A DNA stretch of 64,000 bases from contig CAWDDH010000003.1 of assembly GCA_963801105.1 (NCBI GenBank), forward strand, positions 3,100,001-3,164,000, read 5' to 3'. The notes beneath the pieces were generated by a model that saw only the letters and a list, made by a program, of their open reading frames with translations, was not told where the DNA came from and ran no database searches. Positions 41,704-49,974 of the stretch are shown here, piece by piece (position 1 is the stretch's first letter; every line of letters begins with the position of its first letter). The translations under genes and the position numbers were made by a program. The stretch comes from JAENVU01 sp963801105. GTDB lineage: Bacteria; Actinomycetota; Acidimicrobiia; IMCC26256; JAENVU01.

Positions 41704-44666
41704 TGGCACCGTTCTGGCGCCTGTCGTGGTGGCGGGAGTGGGTCGACGGCCTCGGCGGCGCCCAACCGCTGTACCCCCTCATCGTGCTGTTCGGCATCAA
41801 CTGCGTCGACGAGCTGGACCGGCGCGGCTTCGACGTGTTGCTCCCCGACATCCGGGACCACTTCGGCGTCAGCACCGCCGGGATCCTCACCGTCGTCGGC
41901 TTCGCCGGGGTCGCCGCCCTCCTGTGTGCCGTGCCCATCGGCTTCTACGCCGACCGCATGAGCCGCGTGATGATCATGATCGTCGGGGCCGTGATGTGGG
42001 GCGCGTTCTCGGTCATGACCGGGCTCGCGACCACGATCGTGCTCCTCGGCGTCGCGCGCGCCGGATCCGGGCTCGGGCGGGCCGTGGTCGATCCCACGAA
42101 CCAGTCGCTGCTCGCGGACTACTACGACATACCGGACCGACCACAGGTCTATTCGTTCCATCGGGCCGCCAATGCGCTCGGACAGTTCCTCGGGCCGCTC
42201 GCCGCCGGGCTGATCGCCGCGCAGTGGGGCTGGCGCGCACCCTTCTTCGTGTTCGCGATCCCGACCGCCGTCTTCGTGATCCTCGCCCTGCGGCTCCGCG
42301 AGCCGGACCGCGGGCTCTTCGAGCGCAAGGCGATGGGACTCGAGGGCGACGAGCTCAAGACCGAGGACGTGCCTCCGAGCTGGGCCGAGTCGTGGCGGGC
42401 GGTCAAGCAGGTGAAGACGCTCCAGCGGATCTACGTCGCGCTCCCCTTTCTCGCGCTGTCGGTCATCGGCCTGGCGAGCCTCACCTCGCTCTTCTACGAC
42501 GAGGCGTTCGGGCTCTCGGTGGCGCAACGGGGCTACGTCGCGGCCGCGGCCGAGCCGGCGCAGTTCATCGGCCTCCTGATCGGCATCCCGATCGCCACGC
42601 GCCTCATGCGGCGTGACCCCGGGCTGGTGTTGCGGTTCGTGGCCCTCGCGGGCGCGATCTCGGCGGTCGCGTTCGTGGTCTTCTCCCAGTCGCGCATCCT
42701 CGGGGTCGCGATCGCGATGAACGTGCTCGTGTCGGGTGTGACCGCGGTCGTGGCCCCGGCGATCTTCGCGGCGCTCTCGCTCGCGATCCCGCCCAAGGTG
42801 CGCTCGTTCGGCTTCGGGGTCGCCGCGCTCTACGTGCTGCCCGGGCTCGCGATCCTGCCGGCGATCGGCGGGATCGCCGATGCCTGGGGCATCCGCACCG
42901 GTCTCCTGCTCATGGCGCCGGTGTTCCTGATCGGCTGCCTGGTCATCGCGTCGGGCGCGCCTCTCGTGACCCAGGACCTCGAGCGCGTGTGGTCCGCGGC
43001 CGCGGCGCAGTCCGAGGTGCTCTACGAGCGGCGCCAGGGCCGGGCCAAGCTCCTCCTCTGCCGCGGCGTCACCGTGCACTACGACCGCGTGCAGGTGCTC
43101 TTCGGTGTCGACTTCGAGATCGACGAGGGCGAGATCGTCGCGCTGCTCGGCACGAACGGCGCGGGCAAGTCGACCCTGCTCAAGGCGATCTGCGGCACGA
43201 CCGAGGTCAGCGGCGGCGCAATCGTCTTCGACGGGCGGGACATGACGCACACGCCGCCGAACGAGGCGGCCGAGCGGGGCGTCACGATGGTGCCCGGCGG
43301 CCAGGGCGTGTTTCCCTCGCTGACCGTGAAGGAGAACCTCGCGCTCGCCGGCTGGCTGCACCGCAAGGATCCGGACCACGTCGCCGCCGCCACCGAGCGC
43401 GTGCTCGACATCTTCCCGGTACTGCGCGACCGCATCGGGCAGGCCGCCGGCAACCTCTCGGGCGGCCAGCAGCAGATGCTGACCCTCGGCATGGCGTTCA
43501 TCGAACGACCCCGCCTGCTGATGATCGACGAGCTCTCGCTCGGCCTCGCCCCTACCGTTGTCTCACAGCTCCTCGAGATCGTTCAGGAGCTGCGCGACAC
43601 CGGCACGACGATCATCCTCGTGGAGCAGTCCGTGAACGTCGCGCTCACGGTGGCCCAGACCGCGTACTTCATGGAGAAGGGCGAGATCCGGTTCCACGGA
43701 CCGACCGCCGAGCTCCTCGAACGGCCCGACGTCCTCCGGTCGGTGTTCCTCGAGGGGGCCGCGGCCCGCGACGGCGCCGCCCCCGCGACCCTGCCACCGG
43801 TGCCGAACGGAGACGCTGCGGCCGAGTCCGTCGTGGCCGAGTCCGCGCCCGCCGAGGACCGGCTCGAGGTCCGTGGCCTCGACAAGCGCTACGGCGGCGT
43901 CGTGGCGCTCGACGACGTGTCGCTCACCATTCGCGCCGGCGAGATCGTCGGCTTCATCGGCCCGAACGGCGCGGGGAAGACGACGCTCTTCGACGCCATC
44001 TCGGGGCTCGTACCCGTCGACGGCGGCCGCGTGCTCATGCGGGCGAAGGACGGCGAGATCTACGAGCTCGGCGAGCGCGCCGCGCAGGTGCGCTTCCGGC
44101 TCGGCCTCGGCCGGTCCTTCCAGGACGGCCGGCTGTTCCCGTCGCTCACCGTCGCCGAGACGATCGCGGTCGCCCTCGACTGCAGCGTCGACGTCAAGGA
44201 CCCGATCGCGGCCGCGCTGGCGCTGCCCGCGGTCGCCGACTCCGAGGCCGCGGTCACCGCCCGGGTCGACGAGCTCATCGAGCTCATGGGCCTCGAGGCC
44301 TTCCGCAACAAGTTCGTGAGCGAGCTCTCGACCGGGAGCCGGCGGATCGTCGACCTGGCCTGCGTGCTCGCCCACGAGCCCTCGGTCCTCCTGCTCGACG
44401 AGCCGTCGAGCGGGATCGCCCAGCGTGAGGCCGAGGCGCTCGGACCCCTCATCCTGCGCATCCGGGACGAACTGCGCGCGAGCGTGCTCATCATCGAGCA
44501 CGACCTCCCGCTGCTGACGTCGGTCTCGGACCGCATGATCGCGATGGACCTCGGATCGGTCGTCGCGCAAGGCTCCCCCCACGACGTCGTGAACGATCCT
44601 CGGGTCGTCGCGGCATACCTCGGAGACAACACCGCCGCGATCGCTCGATCCGGTGCCCGCACCTGA
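41703..44666 (+). CDS. MFS transporter fused to LivF-type and LivG-type ABC ATPases
   Basis: 987 aa in one frame. Residues about 1-430: MFS-type membrane domain of about twelve helices (VGFAGVAALLCAVPIGFYADRMSR loop, SGLGRAVVDPTNQSLLADYY). Residues about 450-685: LivF-like NBD with Walker A GTNGAGKST (about 483), signature LSGGQQQ (about 585), Walker B LLMIDE. A Pro/Ala linker (about 686-720) leads to a LivG-like NBD with GPNGAGKTT (about 756), LSTGSRR signature and LLLDEPSSG. Both NBDs look catalytically complete. Start overlaps the permease stop (TGATG). The architecture is unusual: the MFS part may be a second carrier or a membrane anchor. Confidence 0.92.
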   Translation: MAPFWRLSWWREWVDGLGGAQPLYPLIVLFGINCVDELDRRGFDVLLPDIRDHFGVSTAGILTVVGFAGVAALLCAVPIGFYADRMSRVMIMIVGAVMWGAFSVMTGLATTIVLLGVARAGSGLGRAVVDPTNQSLLADYYDIPDRPQVYSFHRAANALGQFLGPLAAGLIAAQWGWRAPFFVFAIPTAVFVILALRLREPDRGLFERKAMGLEGDELKTEDVPPSWAESWRAVKQVKTLQRIYVALPFLALSVIGLASLTSLFYDEAFGLSVAQRGYVAAAAEPAQFIGLLIGIPIATRLMRRDPGLVLRFVALAGAISAVAFVVFSQSRILGVAIAMNVLVSGVTAVVAPAIFAALSLAIPPKVRSFGFGVAALYVLPGLAILPAIGGIADAWGIRTGLLLMAPVFLIGCLVIASGAPLVTQDLERVWSAAAAQSEVLYERRQGRAKLLLCRGVTVHYDRVQVLFGVDFEIDEGEIVALLGTNGAGKSTLLKAICGTTEVSGGAIVFDGRDMTHTPPNEAAERGVTMVPGGQGVFPSLTVKENLALAGWLHRKDPDHVAAATERVLDIFPVLRDRIGQAAGNLSGGQQQMLTLGMAFIERPRLLMIDELSLGLAPTVVSQLLEIVQELRDTGTTIILVEQSVNVALTVAQTAYFMEKGEIRFHGPTAELLERPDVLRSVFLEGAAARDGAAPATLPPVPNGDAAAESVVAESAPAEDRLEVRGLDKRYGGVVALDDVSLTIRAGEIVGFIGPNGAGKTTLFDAISGLVPVDGGRVLMRAKDGEIYELGERAAQVRFRLGLGRSFQDGRLFPSLTVAETIAVALDCSVDVKDPIAAALALPAVADSEAAVTARVDELIELMGLEAFRNKFVSELSTGSRRIVDLACVLAHEPSVLLLDEPSSGIAQREAEALGPLILRIRDELRASVLIIEHDLPLLTSVSDRMIAMDLGSVVAQGSPHDVVNDPRVVAAYLGDNTAAIARSGART

Positions 44667-44679
44667 CCCGGGAGGAACG

Positions 44680-46377
44680 ATGGAACCCACCAGCTCCAAA
44701 GGCGGAGGGCCGGCTCGCGCCAGCGCCGCGAAGCGGTACGGCCCGCTGGCCGTGATCGTGGTGATCGGCGTGGTCATCGCGCTCGTCGTCGCGTTGACGG
44801 GCGGCAGCAACGACAAGTCCTCGTCCAAGGACAAGAGCGCGAACGTGTCCACCGGCAAGGGCTGGCCATTCTGGACGTCGGCGACCGCCGACGCGCAGGA
44901 CTGGGGCTCGCACTGCGACACCACCCGGGGCACCGTCGAGGTCCCGTGGACCCGCGCCGCGCCGTGCGCCAAGCAGCTGAGCGGCGACAACGGTGGCGCC
45001 ACCGCCAGCGGAGTCACCGCAGATTCCATCAAGATCGTCGTCTACCAGGGCGACCCGGCCAAGAATCCGCTCCAGGCCGCGCAGGTCAAGGGCAGCGGGG
45101 CGGACGTCTCCCCCGCCACGGCCCGTCAGGTCTACGACGGGTACTTCAACGGCTTCCAGAAGCTCTACAACTTCTACGGCCGCAAGCTCGACGTCGTGTA
45201 CTTCACGGGGACCGGGGGACCGTCCGACGAGATCGCCGCGCGCAACGACGCCAAGGCGATCGCCGACATGAAGCCCTTCGCCGTTCTCAGCGGCGCGAAC
45301 CAGACCCCGGTCTGGGCCCAGGAGATCACGGCCAACGGGCTGCTGTGCGTGGGTGACTGCTCGCTCGCCGTCCCCCAGGCGACGGTCGAGCAGAACGCCC
45401 CGTACCTGATCAGCAACGGACCGACCCCGGAGCAGGCCGCCCAGCTGACCGCCGAGCTGGTGATCAAGCAGCTCAAGGGCCACAAGGCCCAGTACGGCGG
45501 CGGGGACATCACGACCAAGAACCGCGTCTTCGGGGTCGCGCACTACAACACCGTCGACAACCAGCAGGGCCCGGCGTTCGACGTGCTCAAGAAGACGTTG
45601 AGCGACGGCGGGGTCAAGCTCGCGGCGGAGCAGGAGTTCCAGCTCGACATCGCGCGCGGCCAGGAGCAGGCCCGGACGATCATCAGCAAGATGAAGTCGG
45701 CCGGCGTCACCACGATCATCTTCACCGGTGACCCGCTCACGCCCTCGAGCCTCACCAAGGAGGCGACGGCGCAGAACTACTTCCCCGAGTGGGTGATCGG
45801 CCCGAACGTGCTCGTGGACATCTCGCTGTTCGGCCGCACCTACGACCAGGCGCAGTGGCAGCACGCGTTCGGCATCCAGCTCACCGGCGCCCGCGTGAAC
45901 GAGAGCGCCAACGAGGCGTACACGCTGTACCAGTGGTTCACCGGCCACAAGCCGGAGAACAACACCTACGGTGTGATCCTCGGCGACCTCGCGAACCTGG
46001 TGACCGGCATCCACCTGGCCGGTCCGGACCTGACGCCCGACTCGTTCGCCACGGCGCTCCAGCGGGCGCCGATCAGCGGTGGCACCCCGATCTTCCCGCG
46101 GGTGTCGCGCGGCGAGCACGGGCTCTGGCCCACCTTCGACTGGGGCGGCTCCGACGACGTCGGCATCATCTGGTGGAACCCGAAGGCCCAGGGCGAGGAC
46201 GAGATCGGCCAGGTCGGCGACGGCCTGTACGAGTTCGCCGAGGGGGGCAAGCGCTACACGTACGGCAAGGTGCCGACGGGCGACATCGGCCTGTTCGACC
46301 CGAAGGGCTCGGTGACGATCTACACCACGGTGCCCAAGGACTTCCAGCCGCCGTCGTACCCCTCACCCGCGAAGTGA
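44680..46377 (+). CDS. ABC-importer substrate-binding protein (Peripla_BP_6), copy 1
   Basis: 565 aa from ATG at 44680, with GGGAGGA upstream. N-terminal KRYGPLAVIVVIGVVIALVVALTGG is an uncleaved-looking membrane anchor without lipobox. The mature part carries HCDTTRGTVEVPWTRAAPCAKQLSGDNGGATASGVTADSIKIVVYQG, then the type I periplasmic fold (MKSAGVTTIIFTGDPLTPSS). The C-terminus is PPSYPSPAK. It is 13 nt after the MFS-ABC gene and should deliver ligand to the fused permease. Nearly the same length and layout as the next gene. Confidence 0.9.
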   Translation: MEPTSSKGGGPARASAAKRYGPLAVIVVIGVVIALVVALTGGSNDKSSSKDKSANVSTGKGWPFWTSATADAQDWGSHCDTTRGTVEVPWTRAAPCAKQLSGDNGGATASGVTADSIKIVVYQGDPAKNPLQAAQVKGSGADVSPATARQVYDGYFNGFQKLYNFYGRKLDVVYFTGTGGPSDEIAARNDAKAIADMKPFAVLSGANQTPVWAQEITANGLLCVGDCSLAVPQATVEQNAPYLISNGPTPEQAAQLTAELVIKQLKGHKAQYGGGDITTKNRVFGVAHYNTVDNQQGPAFDVLKKTLSDGGVKLAAEQEFQLDIARGQEQARTIISKMKSAGVTTIIFTGDPLTPSSLTKEATAQNYFPEWVIGPNVLVDISLFGRTYDQAQWQHAFGIQLTGARVNESANEAYTLYQWFTGHKPENNTYGVILGDLANLVTGIHLAGPDLTPDSFATALQRAPISGGTPIFPRVSRGEHGLWPTFDWGGSDDVGIIWWNPKAQGEDEIGQVGDGLYEFAEGGKRYTYGKVPTGDIGLFDPKGSVTIYTTVPKDFQPPSYPSPAK

Positions 46378-46383
46378 CGCGGT

Positions 46384-46420
46384 CGGTCCCCCGGCGCCGT
46401 GGCCCGGCGTCGGGGGACCG
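46384..46420. terminator. Strong hairpin between the two binding-protein genes
   Basis: 15-bp stem (46384-46398 with 46406-46420) with one G-U pair and a 7-nt loop. No T-tract follows, so it is a possible U-less terminator, attenuator or RNA-stability element. A TACCCT -10 follows 7 nt later, so copy 2 could be transcribed separately. Confidence 0.5.
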
Positions 46421-46426
46421 TCCCGC

Positions 46427-46432
46427 TACCCT
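46427..46432 (+). promoter_or_regulatory. Leaderless-type -10 box for binding protein copy 2
   Basis: TACCCT, 8 nt before the ATG at 46441, right after the hairpin. Confidence 0.45.
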
Positions 46433-46440
46433 GCGCGGCG

Positions 46441-48138
46441 ATGGAACCGACCGCGAAGCCGCCCCGCGCCTCGGGAGCGTCGTTGCGTCGCTACCTCCCG
46501 ATCCTCGCGATCGTCGTCGTGGTCGGGATCGTCGCCGCCGTCATCGGCCTCACCGGCGGATCGGACTCCGGTTCGACGAAGGACCACCCGAAGGTCAGCA
46601 CGCCGACGGGCACCCACGCCGGTCCAGTCACACTGAACGCCGCGAACCGGGCGTCGGTGGACTGGGGTCGCCAGTGCGACGTGGCGCGCGGCACCGTCGC
46701 CGTGCCCCTCACCTACGCGCCGCCCTGCGTGAAGCCCTTCACCGGTGACAACGGCGGCGCGACCGCGCCCGGCGTCACCAAGGACACCATCACCGTCGCG
46801 CTGTACCAGTCTCAACCCGACATCCTCCAGAACGCCGCTCTCGACCGCAGCGGATCGGACGAGTCGCTCGCGGCCGAGGCCGAGACCGTCCGCCAGTACC
46901 AGGCCTTCTTCGAAGCCCACTACGAGACCTACGGGCGTCACGTCAAGCTCGTCGTCGTGAAGGCGAGCGGCCCACCCGACGACGACCAGACCGCGAAGGC
47001 CGATGCGATCAAGGTCGCGACCCAGGTCAAGGCGTTCGCCAGCTTCGGAGGTCCGGGCCAGACCGAGGCCTACGCGCAGGAGCTCGCGGCCCGCGGGGTG
47101 CTGTGCCTCGGCGACTGCATGCTGGCGTCGTCGGAGTCCTTCGTGAACCAGCGCGCGCCGTACGTGTGGCTCACCCTGCCCGCGGTCGACCAGTCCGCGA
47201 CGCACTGGGCCAACTTCGTCGCCCGGGGCCTCGCCGGACACCCGGCCCGCTACGCCGGTGATCCGTCCCTGATGCGCAAGCGGCGCGTGTTCGGGCTGGT
47301 GCGCTTCGACGAGTCCTTCGCCGGCTTCCAGGAAGCGGGCACGCAGTTCATCAGCAAGCTGCGGGCCGACGGCGTGAAGCTCGCCGCCGACGCCCCGTAC
47401 GAGCTGGACCTCGCCCGCGCCCAGGAGAACGCGCGGAACACGATCGCCAAGATGAAGTCCGCGGGCGTCACCACGGTGATGTTCGCGGGCGACCCCTTGA
47501 CGCCCGGCTACCTCACCACCGAGGCCACGAACCAGGGCTACTTCCCGGAGTGGGTCGACCTCGGTGCCGCGTACAGCGACACGTCGCTCTTCGGCCGGAC
47601 CTACGACCAGAAGCAGTGGAAGCACGCGTTCGGCGTGTCCTCGCTCTATGTCCCCACACCGCAACGCCTCGACCAGTACGCCGACATCCTCTCGTGGCAG
47701 TCCGGGAAGCCGCCGGCGGCGAAGACCTACAAGGTCCTGGTCCAGGCGCCGCTGATCTTCTACACCGCGGTCCACCTCGCCGGGCCCGATCTCACGCCCC
47801 AGACCTTCCGCGACGCGCTGTTCCGGTTCCCGTCGACCCGGACCGAGCCCAGCCAGATCCACCTCTCGTGGGGACACCACGACATCTGGCCGAACACCGA
47901 CTACTTCGGTGCCGACGACGCCACCGTCATCTGGTGGAACCCGGAGGCGAAGGGCATCGACGAGGTCGGCAACGCCGGCACCGGCATGTGGGAGTTCGCC
48001 GACGGTGGCCAGCGGTACCTGCCCGATCAGTGGCCCGCGCACGCGCCCACGCTGTTCGACGCGTCGACGTCGGTCACCAGCTTCGACGCGTTCCCTCCGG
48101 GCCAGGGCCCGCCGAGCTACCCCTCACCCGCCCGCTGA
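46441..48138 (+). CDS. ABC-importer substrate-binding protein (Peripla_BP_6), copy 2
   Basis: 565 aa, exactly the same length as copy 1. MEPTAKPPRA, anchor helix YLPILAIVVVVGIVAAVIGLTGG, then QCDVARGTVAVPLTYAPPCVKPFTGDNGGATAPGVTKDTITVALYQ, MKSAGVTTVMFAGDPLTPGYL, and C-terminal PPSYPSPAR. Clearly a tandem duplicate of copy 1 that has diverged, so the pair may give the importer two ligand specificities. It can be transcribed from its own leaderless-type promoter after the hairpin. Confidence 0.9.
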   Translation: MEPTAKPPRASGASLRRYLPILAIVVVVGIVAAVIGLTGGSDSGSTKDHPKVSTPTGTHAGPVTLNAANRASVDWGRQCDVARGTVAVPLTYAPPCVKPFTGDNGGATAPGVTKDTITVALYQSQPDILQNAALDRSGSDESLAAEAETVRQYQAFFEAHYETYGRHVKLVVVKASGPPDDDQTAKADAIKVATQVKAFASFGGPGQTEAYAQELAARGVLCLGDCMLASSESFVNQRAPYVWLTLPAVDQSATHWANFVARGLAGHPARYAGDPSLMRKRRVFGLVRFDESFAGFQEAGTQFISKLRADGVKLAADAPYELDLARAQENARNTIAKMKSAGVTTVMFAGDPLTPGYLTTEATNQGYFPEWVDLGAAYSDTSLFGRTYDQKQWKHAFGVSSLYVPTPQRLDQYADILSWQSGKPPAAKTYKVLVQAPLIFYTAVHLAGPDLTPQTFRDALFRFPSTRTEPSQIHLSWGHHDIWPNTDYFGADDATVIWWNPEAKGIDEVGNAGTGMWEFADGGQRYLPDQWPAHAPTLFDASTSVTSFDAFPPGQGPPSYPSPAR

Positions 48139-48145
48139 GGGGCGG

Positions 48146-48796
48146 TCAGGGTTGCGTCCGCGCGCTCGCGGCGTGCTCGTGGAGCACCTTGACCCATTCG
48201 GCCCGCTCGGTGTCGTAGCAGCGAATCACCCGGGCGGGGTTGCCGACCGCGACCGAGTAACTCGCCAGCTCCCCCGTCACAACCGACCCGGCCCCGACGG
48301 CGACGTGCTCGCCGACAGTCGCGCCCGGGAGCACGATCGAGCCGTGCCCCAGCCACGACCCGGCGCCCACGACCACCGGACGCGGCGGCGCGAACTGGCG
48401 ACCGATCGTCTCGTGGACGTCCTCGTACCCGTGGTTCGCGTCGGTGATGTAGACGTGGTGTCCGGTGAACACACCGTCCCCGATCGTGATCGACCGGTGG
48501 CCGACGACGCCGCTCCCCTTCCCGATGAGCACCCGGTCGCCGATGGTCACGACCGGGTCCCGGTCCGGCACGTGACCGGGCATCACGCCGGCGGAGAGGC
48601 TGCAGTACGGACCGACGATGACATCCGCACCGATGCGGATGTACGGCTCGCCGTAGACGGCCACCGTCGGGAACAGGATCCCGGACCCGGCGCCGAACGC
48701 CCCGAAGCGACGTGCCCGCCGGCTGCGCGGTCCGATCGCCGCCTGGCGCGCGTACCACCGGTAGAACCCTTCGAAGGCACCCTCGAGTCCGCGCAC
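48146..48796 (-). CDS. Left-handed beta-helix (hexapeptide) acyltransferase
   Basis: 216 aa from GTG at 48796. Hexapeptide coils such as IRIGADVIVGPYCSLSAGV, ITIGDGVFTGHHVYITDANHGYED, VVGAGSWLGHGSIVLPGATVGEHVAVGAGSVVTGEL. The ANHGYED segment with its His is the acyl-acceptor loop of maltose/galactoside-type O-acetyltransferases. It likely acetylates a sugar or antibiotic-like alcohol using acetyl-CoA. Convergent with the binding-protein operon (7 nt apart) and divergent from the next gene. Leaderless-type promoter. Confidence 0.85.
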   Translation of the reverse strand: MRGLEGAFEGFYRWYARQAAIGPRSRRARRFGAFGAGSGILFPTVAVYGEPYIRIGADVIVGPYCSLSAGVMPGHVPDRDPVVTIGDRVLIGKGSGVVGHRSITIGDGVFTGHHVYITDANHGYEDVHETIGRQFAPPRPVVVGAGSWLGHGSIVLPGATVGEHVAVGAGSVVTGELASYSVAVGNPARVIRCYDTERAEWVKVLHEHAASARTQP

Positions 48797-48802
48797 CGCC
48801 GG

Positions 48803-48808
48803 AATGTA
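48803..48808 (-). promoter_or_regulatory. Leaderless-type -10 box for acyltransferase
   Basis: TACATT on the minus strand, 6 nt before the GTG at 48796. The divergent -10 at 48822 is only 14 bp away. Confidence 0.5.
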
Positions 48809-48821
48809 GCGTCGCCGGCTC

Positions 48822-48827
48822 TAGGGT
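48822..48827 (+). promoter_or_regulatory. Leaderless-type -10 box for the 48836 gene
   Basis: TAGGGT, 8 nt before the GTG at 48836; the in-frame TGA at 48827-48829 excludes an upstream extension of that protein. Confidence 0.55.
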
Positions 48828-48835
48828 GAGCGCCC

Positions 48836-49861
48836 GTGCATCTCGGGCTCCTCTTCGAGTATCCCCCGGGCGACGGCGGCGACAGCTTCGAGCGGGCGGT
48901 CCGGCACGGGCTCGACCGCGCCGGCTTCGCCACCGCCGGCGTCACCATCACCCGGCACGAGACCCTCGGTCTGCCCGCCGGGCGGCTCGAGGACGTCGTG
49001 GAGGGCTACGAGACGCTCGCGACCGCCGGTGTGGACCTGATCCTCGGTCCGTCGATCTCGGACAACTGCCTCGCAGCGCGCGACGTCGCCGACCGGCTCG
49101 AGCTCCCGGCGATCAACTACTCCGGGGGTGAGCGCACCCGCTCGGAATGGATGTTCCACTACCAGATCGGCTCGCTCGAGGACGAGCCCCCGCTGCTGAC
49201 CGCCCGCATGGGCGAGCGCGGTCTCGGGTCCTGCGCGATCGTGCACGACGCGTCCGTCGTCGGCGACCGCTACCGCGAGGTCCTCGGCTGGTCCGCAGCC
49301 GAGGCGGGGATCGGCGTGACCGGGTCGGTCGCGATCGAGCCGCTGCTCCAGGACGCCGGCGCGGTCGTCGCCGAGCTGCGGCGCGGAGACCCGGACGTCG
49401 TGGTCTACCTCGGGCTCGGCGCCGCGTCGCATGCGGTCGCGACCGCGATCCTCGACGCGAGCTGGGACGTTCCCGTGCTCGCGAACTCCGCACTCATGTT
49501 CGGGTACGTCCGCGCCGACTGGCGGACCGCGTGGGCGACGTGGGAATACGTGGACACCATCGCCGACGACAACGTGGACCGGCGGCGACTTGCCCAGGTG
49601 GACCCCCGCAGTGCCGCGACTCCGGTCGGCTGCGCGGCGTACGACCTCGGACGGTTGGCGGGGCACGCCGCGCACCGCGCACCGTCGATCGACCCGGCCG
49701 GGCTGCGCGACGGCCTCGAGCGGGTGAAGCAACTGCCCGCGGCGTCGGGATCCGCAGGCACGCTGATGGGCTTCGGCGTCTGGGACCACGCTGCGCTCAA
49801 GGGGCCGTTCCTCGTCCTACGCGGTTGGCGCGACGGCGACACCGTCCAGATCGACCGGTAG
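48836..49861 (+). CDS. Periplasmic-binding-protein-like protein without signal peptide
   Basis: 341 aa. LGLLFEYPPGDGGDSFERAVRHGLDRAG, GVDLILGPSISDNCLAARDVADRLELPAINYSGG and GDRYREVLGWSAAEAGIGVTG show the Peripla_BP_6 (LivJ-like) fold. It starts directly at the first beta-strand. An in-frame stop 7-9 nt before the GTG and the leaderless-type promoter leave no room for a signal sequence, so it should be cytosolic. It may be an intracellular ligand sensor or AmiC-like regulator. The related binding proteins lie 700 bp upstream. Confidence 0.78.
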   Translation: MHLGLLFEYPPGDGGDSFERAVRHGLDRAGFATAGVTITRHETLGLPAGRLEDVVEGYETLATAGVDLILGPSISDNCLAARDVADRLELPAINYSGGERTRSEWMFHYQIGSLEDEPPLLTARMGERGLGSCAIVHDASVVGDRYREVLGWSAAEAGIGVTGSVAIEPLLQDAGAVVAELRRGDPDVVVYLGLGAASHAVATAILDASWDVPVLANSALMFGYVRADWRTAWATWEYVDTIADDNVDRRRLAQVDPRSAATPVGCAAYDLGRLAGHAAHRAPSIDPAGLRDGLERVKQLPAASGSAGTLMGFGVWDHAALKGPFLVLRGWRDGDTVQIDR

Positions 49862-49864
49862 CTC

Positions 49865-49919
49865 GAACACTTCGCGAGAACACCCGAGCGTGATGTCGCC
49901 GGGGTGTTCCGCGGAACAC
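49865..49919. repeat. Cluster of GAACAC elements in a convergent intergenic region
   Basis: GAACAC occurs at 49865, 49878 and 49914, with an inverted copy (GTGTTC) at 49904. The last two form the perfect 16-bp palindrome GTGTTCCGCGGAACAC (49904-49919); 49878-49885 and 49902-49909 form another 8-bp inverted repeat. Between two gene ends it may be a bidirectional terminator; no long T-tract follows. Confidence 0.45.
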
Positions 49920-49974
49920 TTTCGGACCCGGATCGGATCGACGCCGCGGTTGTCGCCGACGACGGTGATCGTCC

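Noticed and set aside
49865..49919. SOS (LexA) box near ku
   Set aside because: The actinobacterial box is GAAC-N4-GTTC in that orientation; the palindrome here is GTTC-N4-GAAC and lies at gene ends, not at a promoter.
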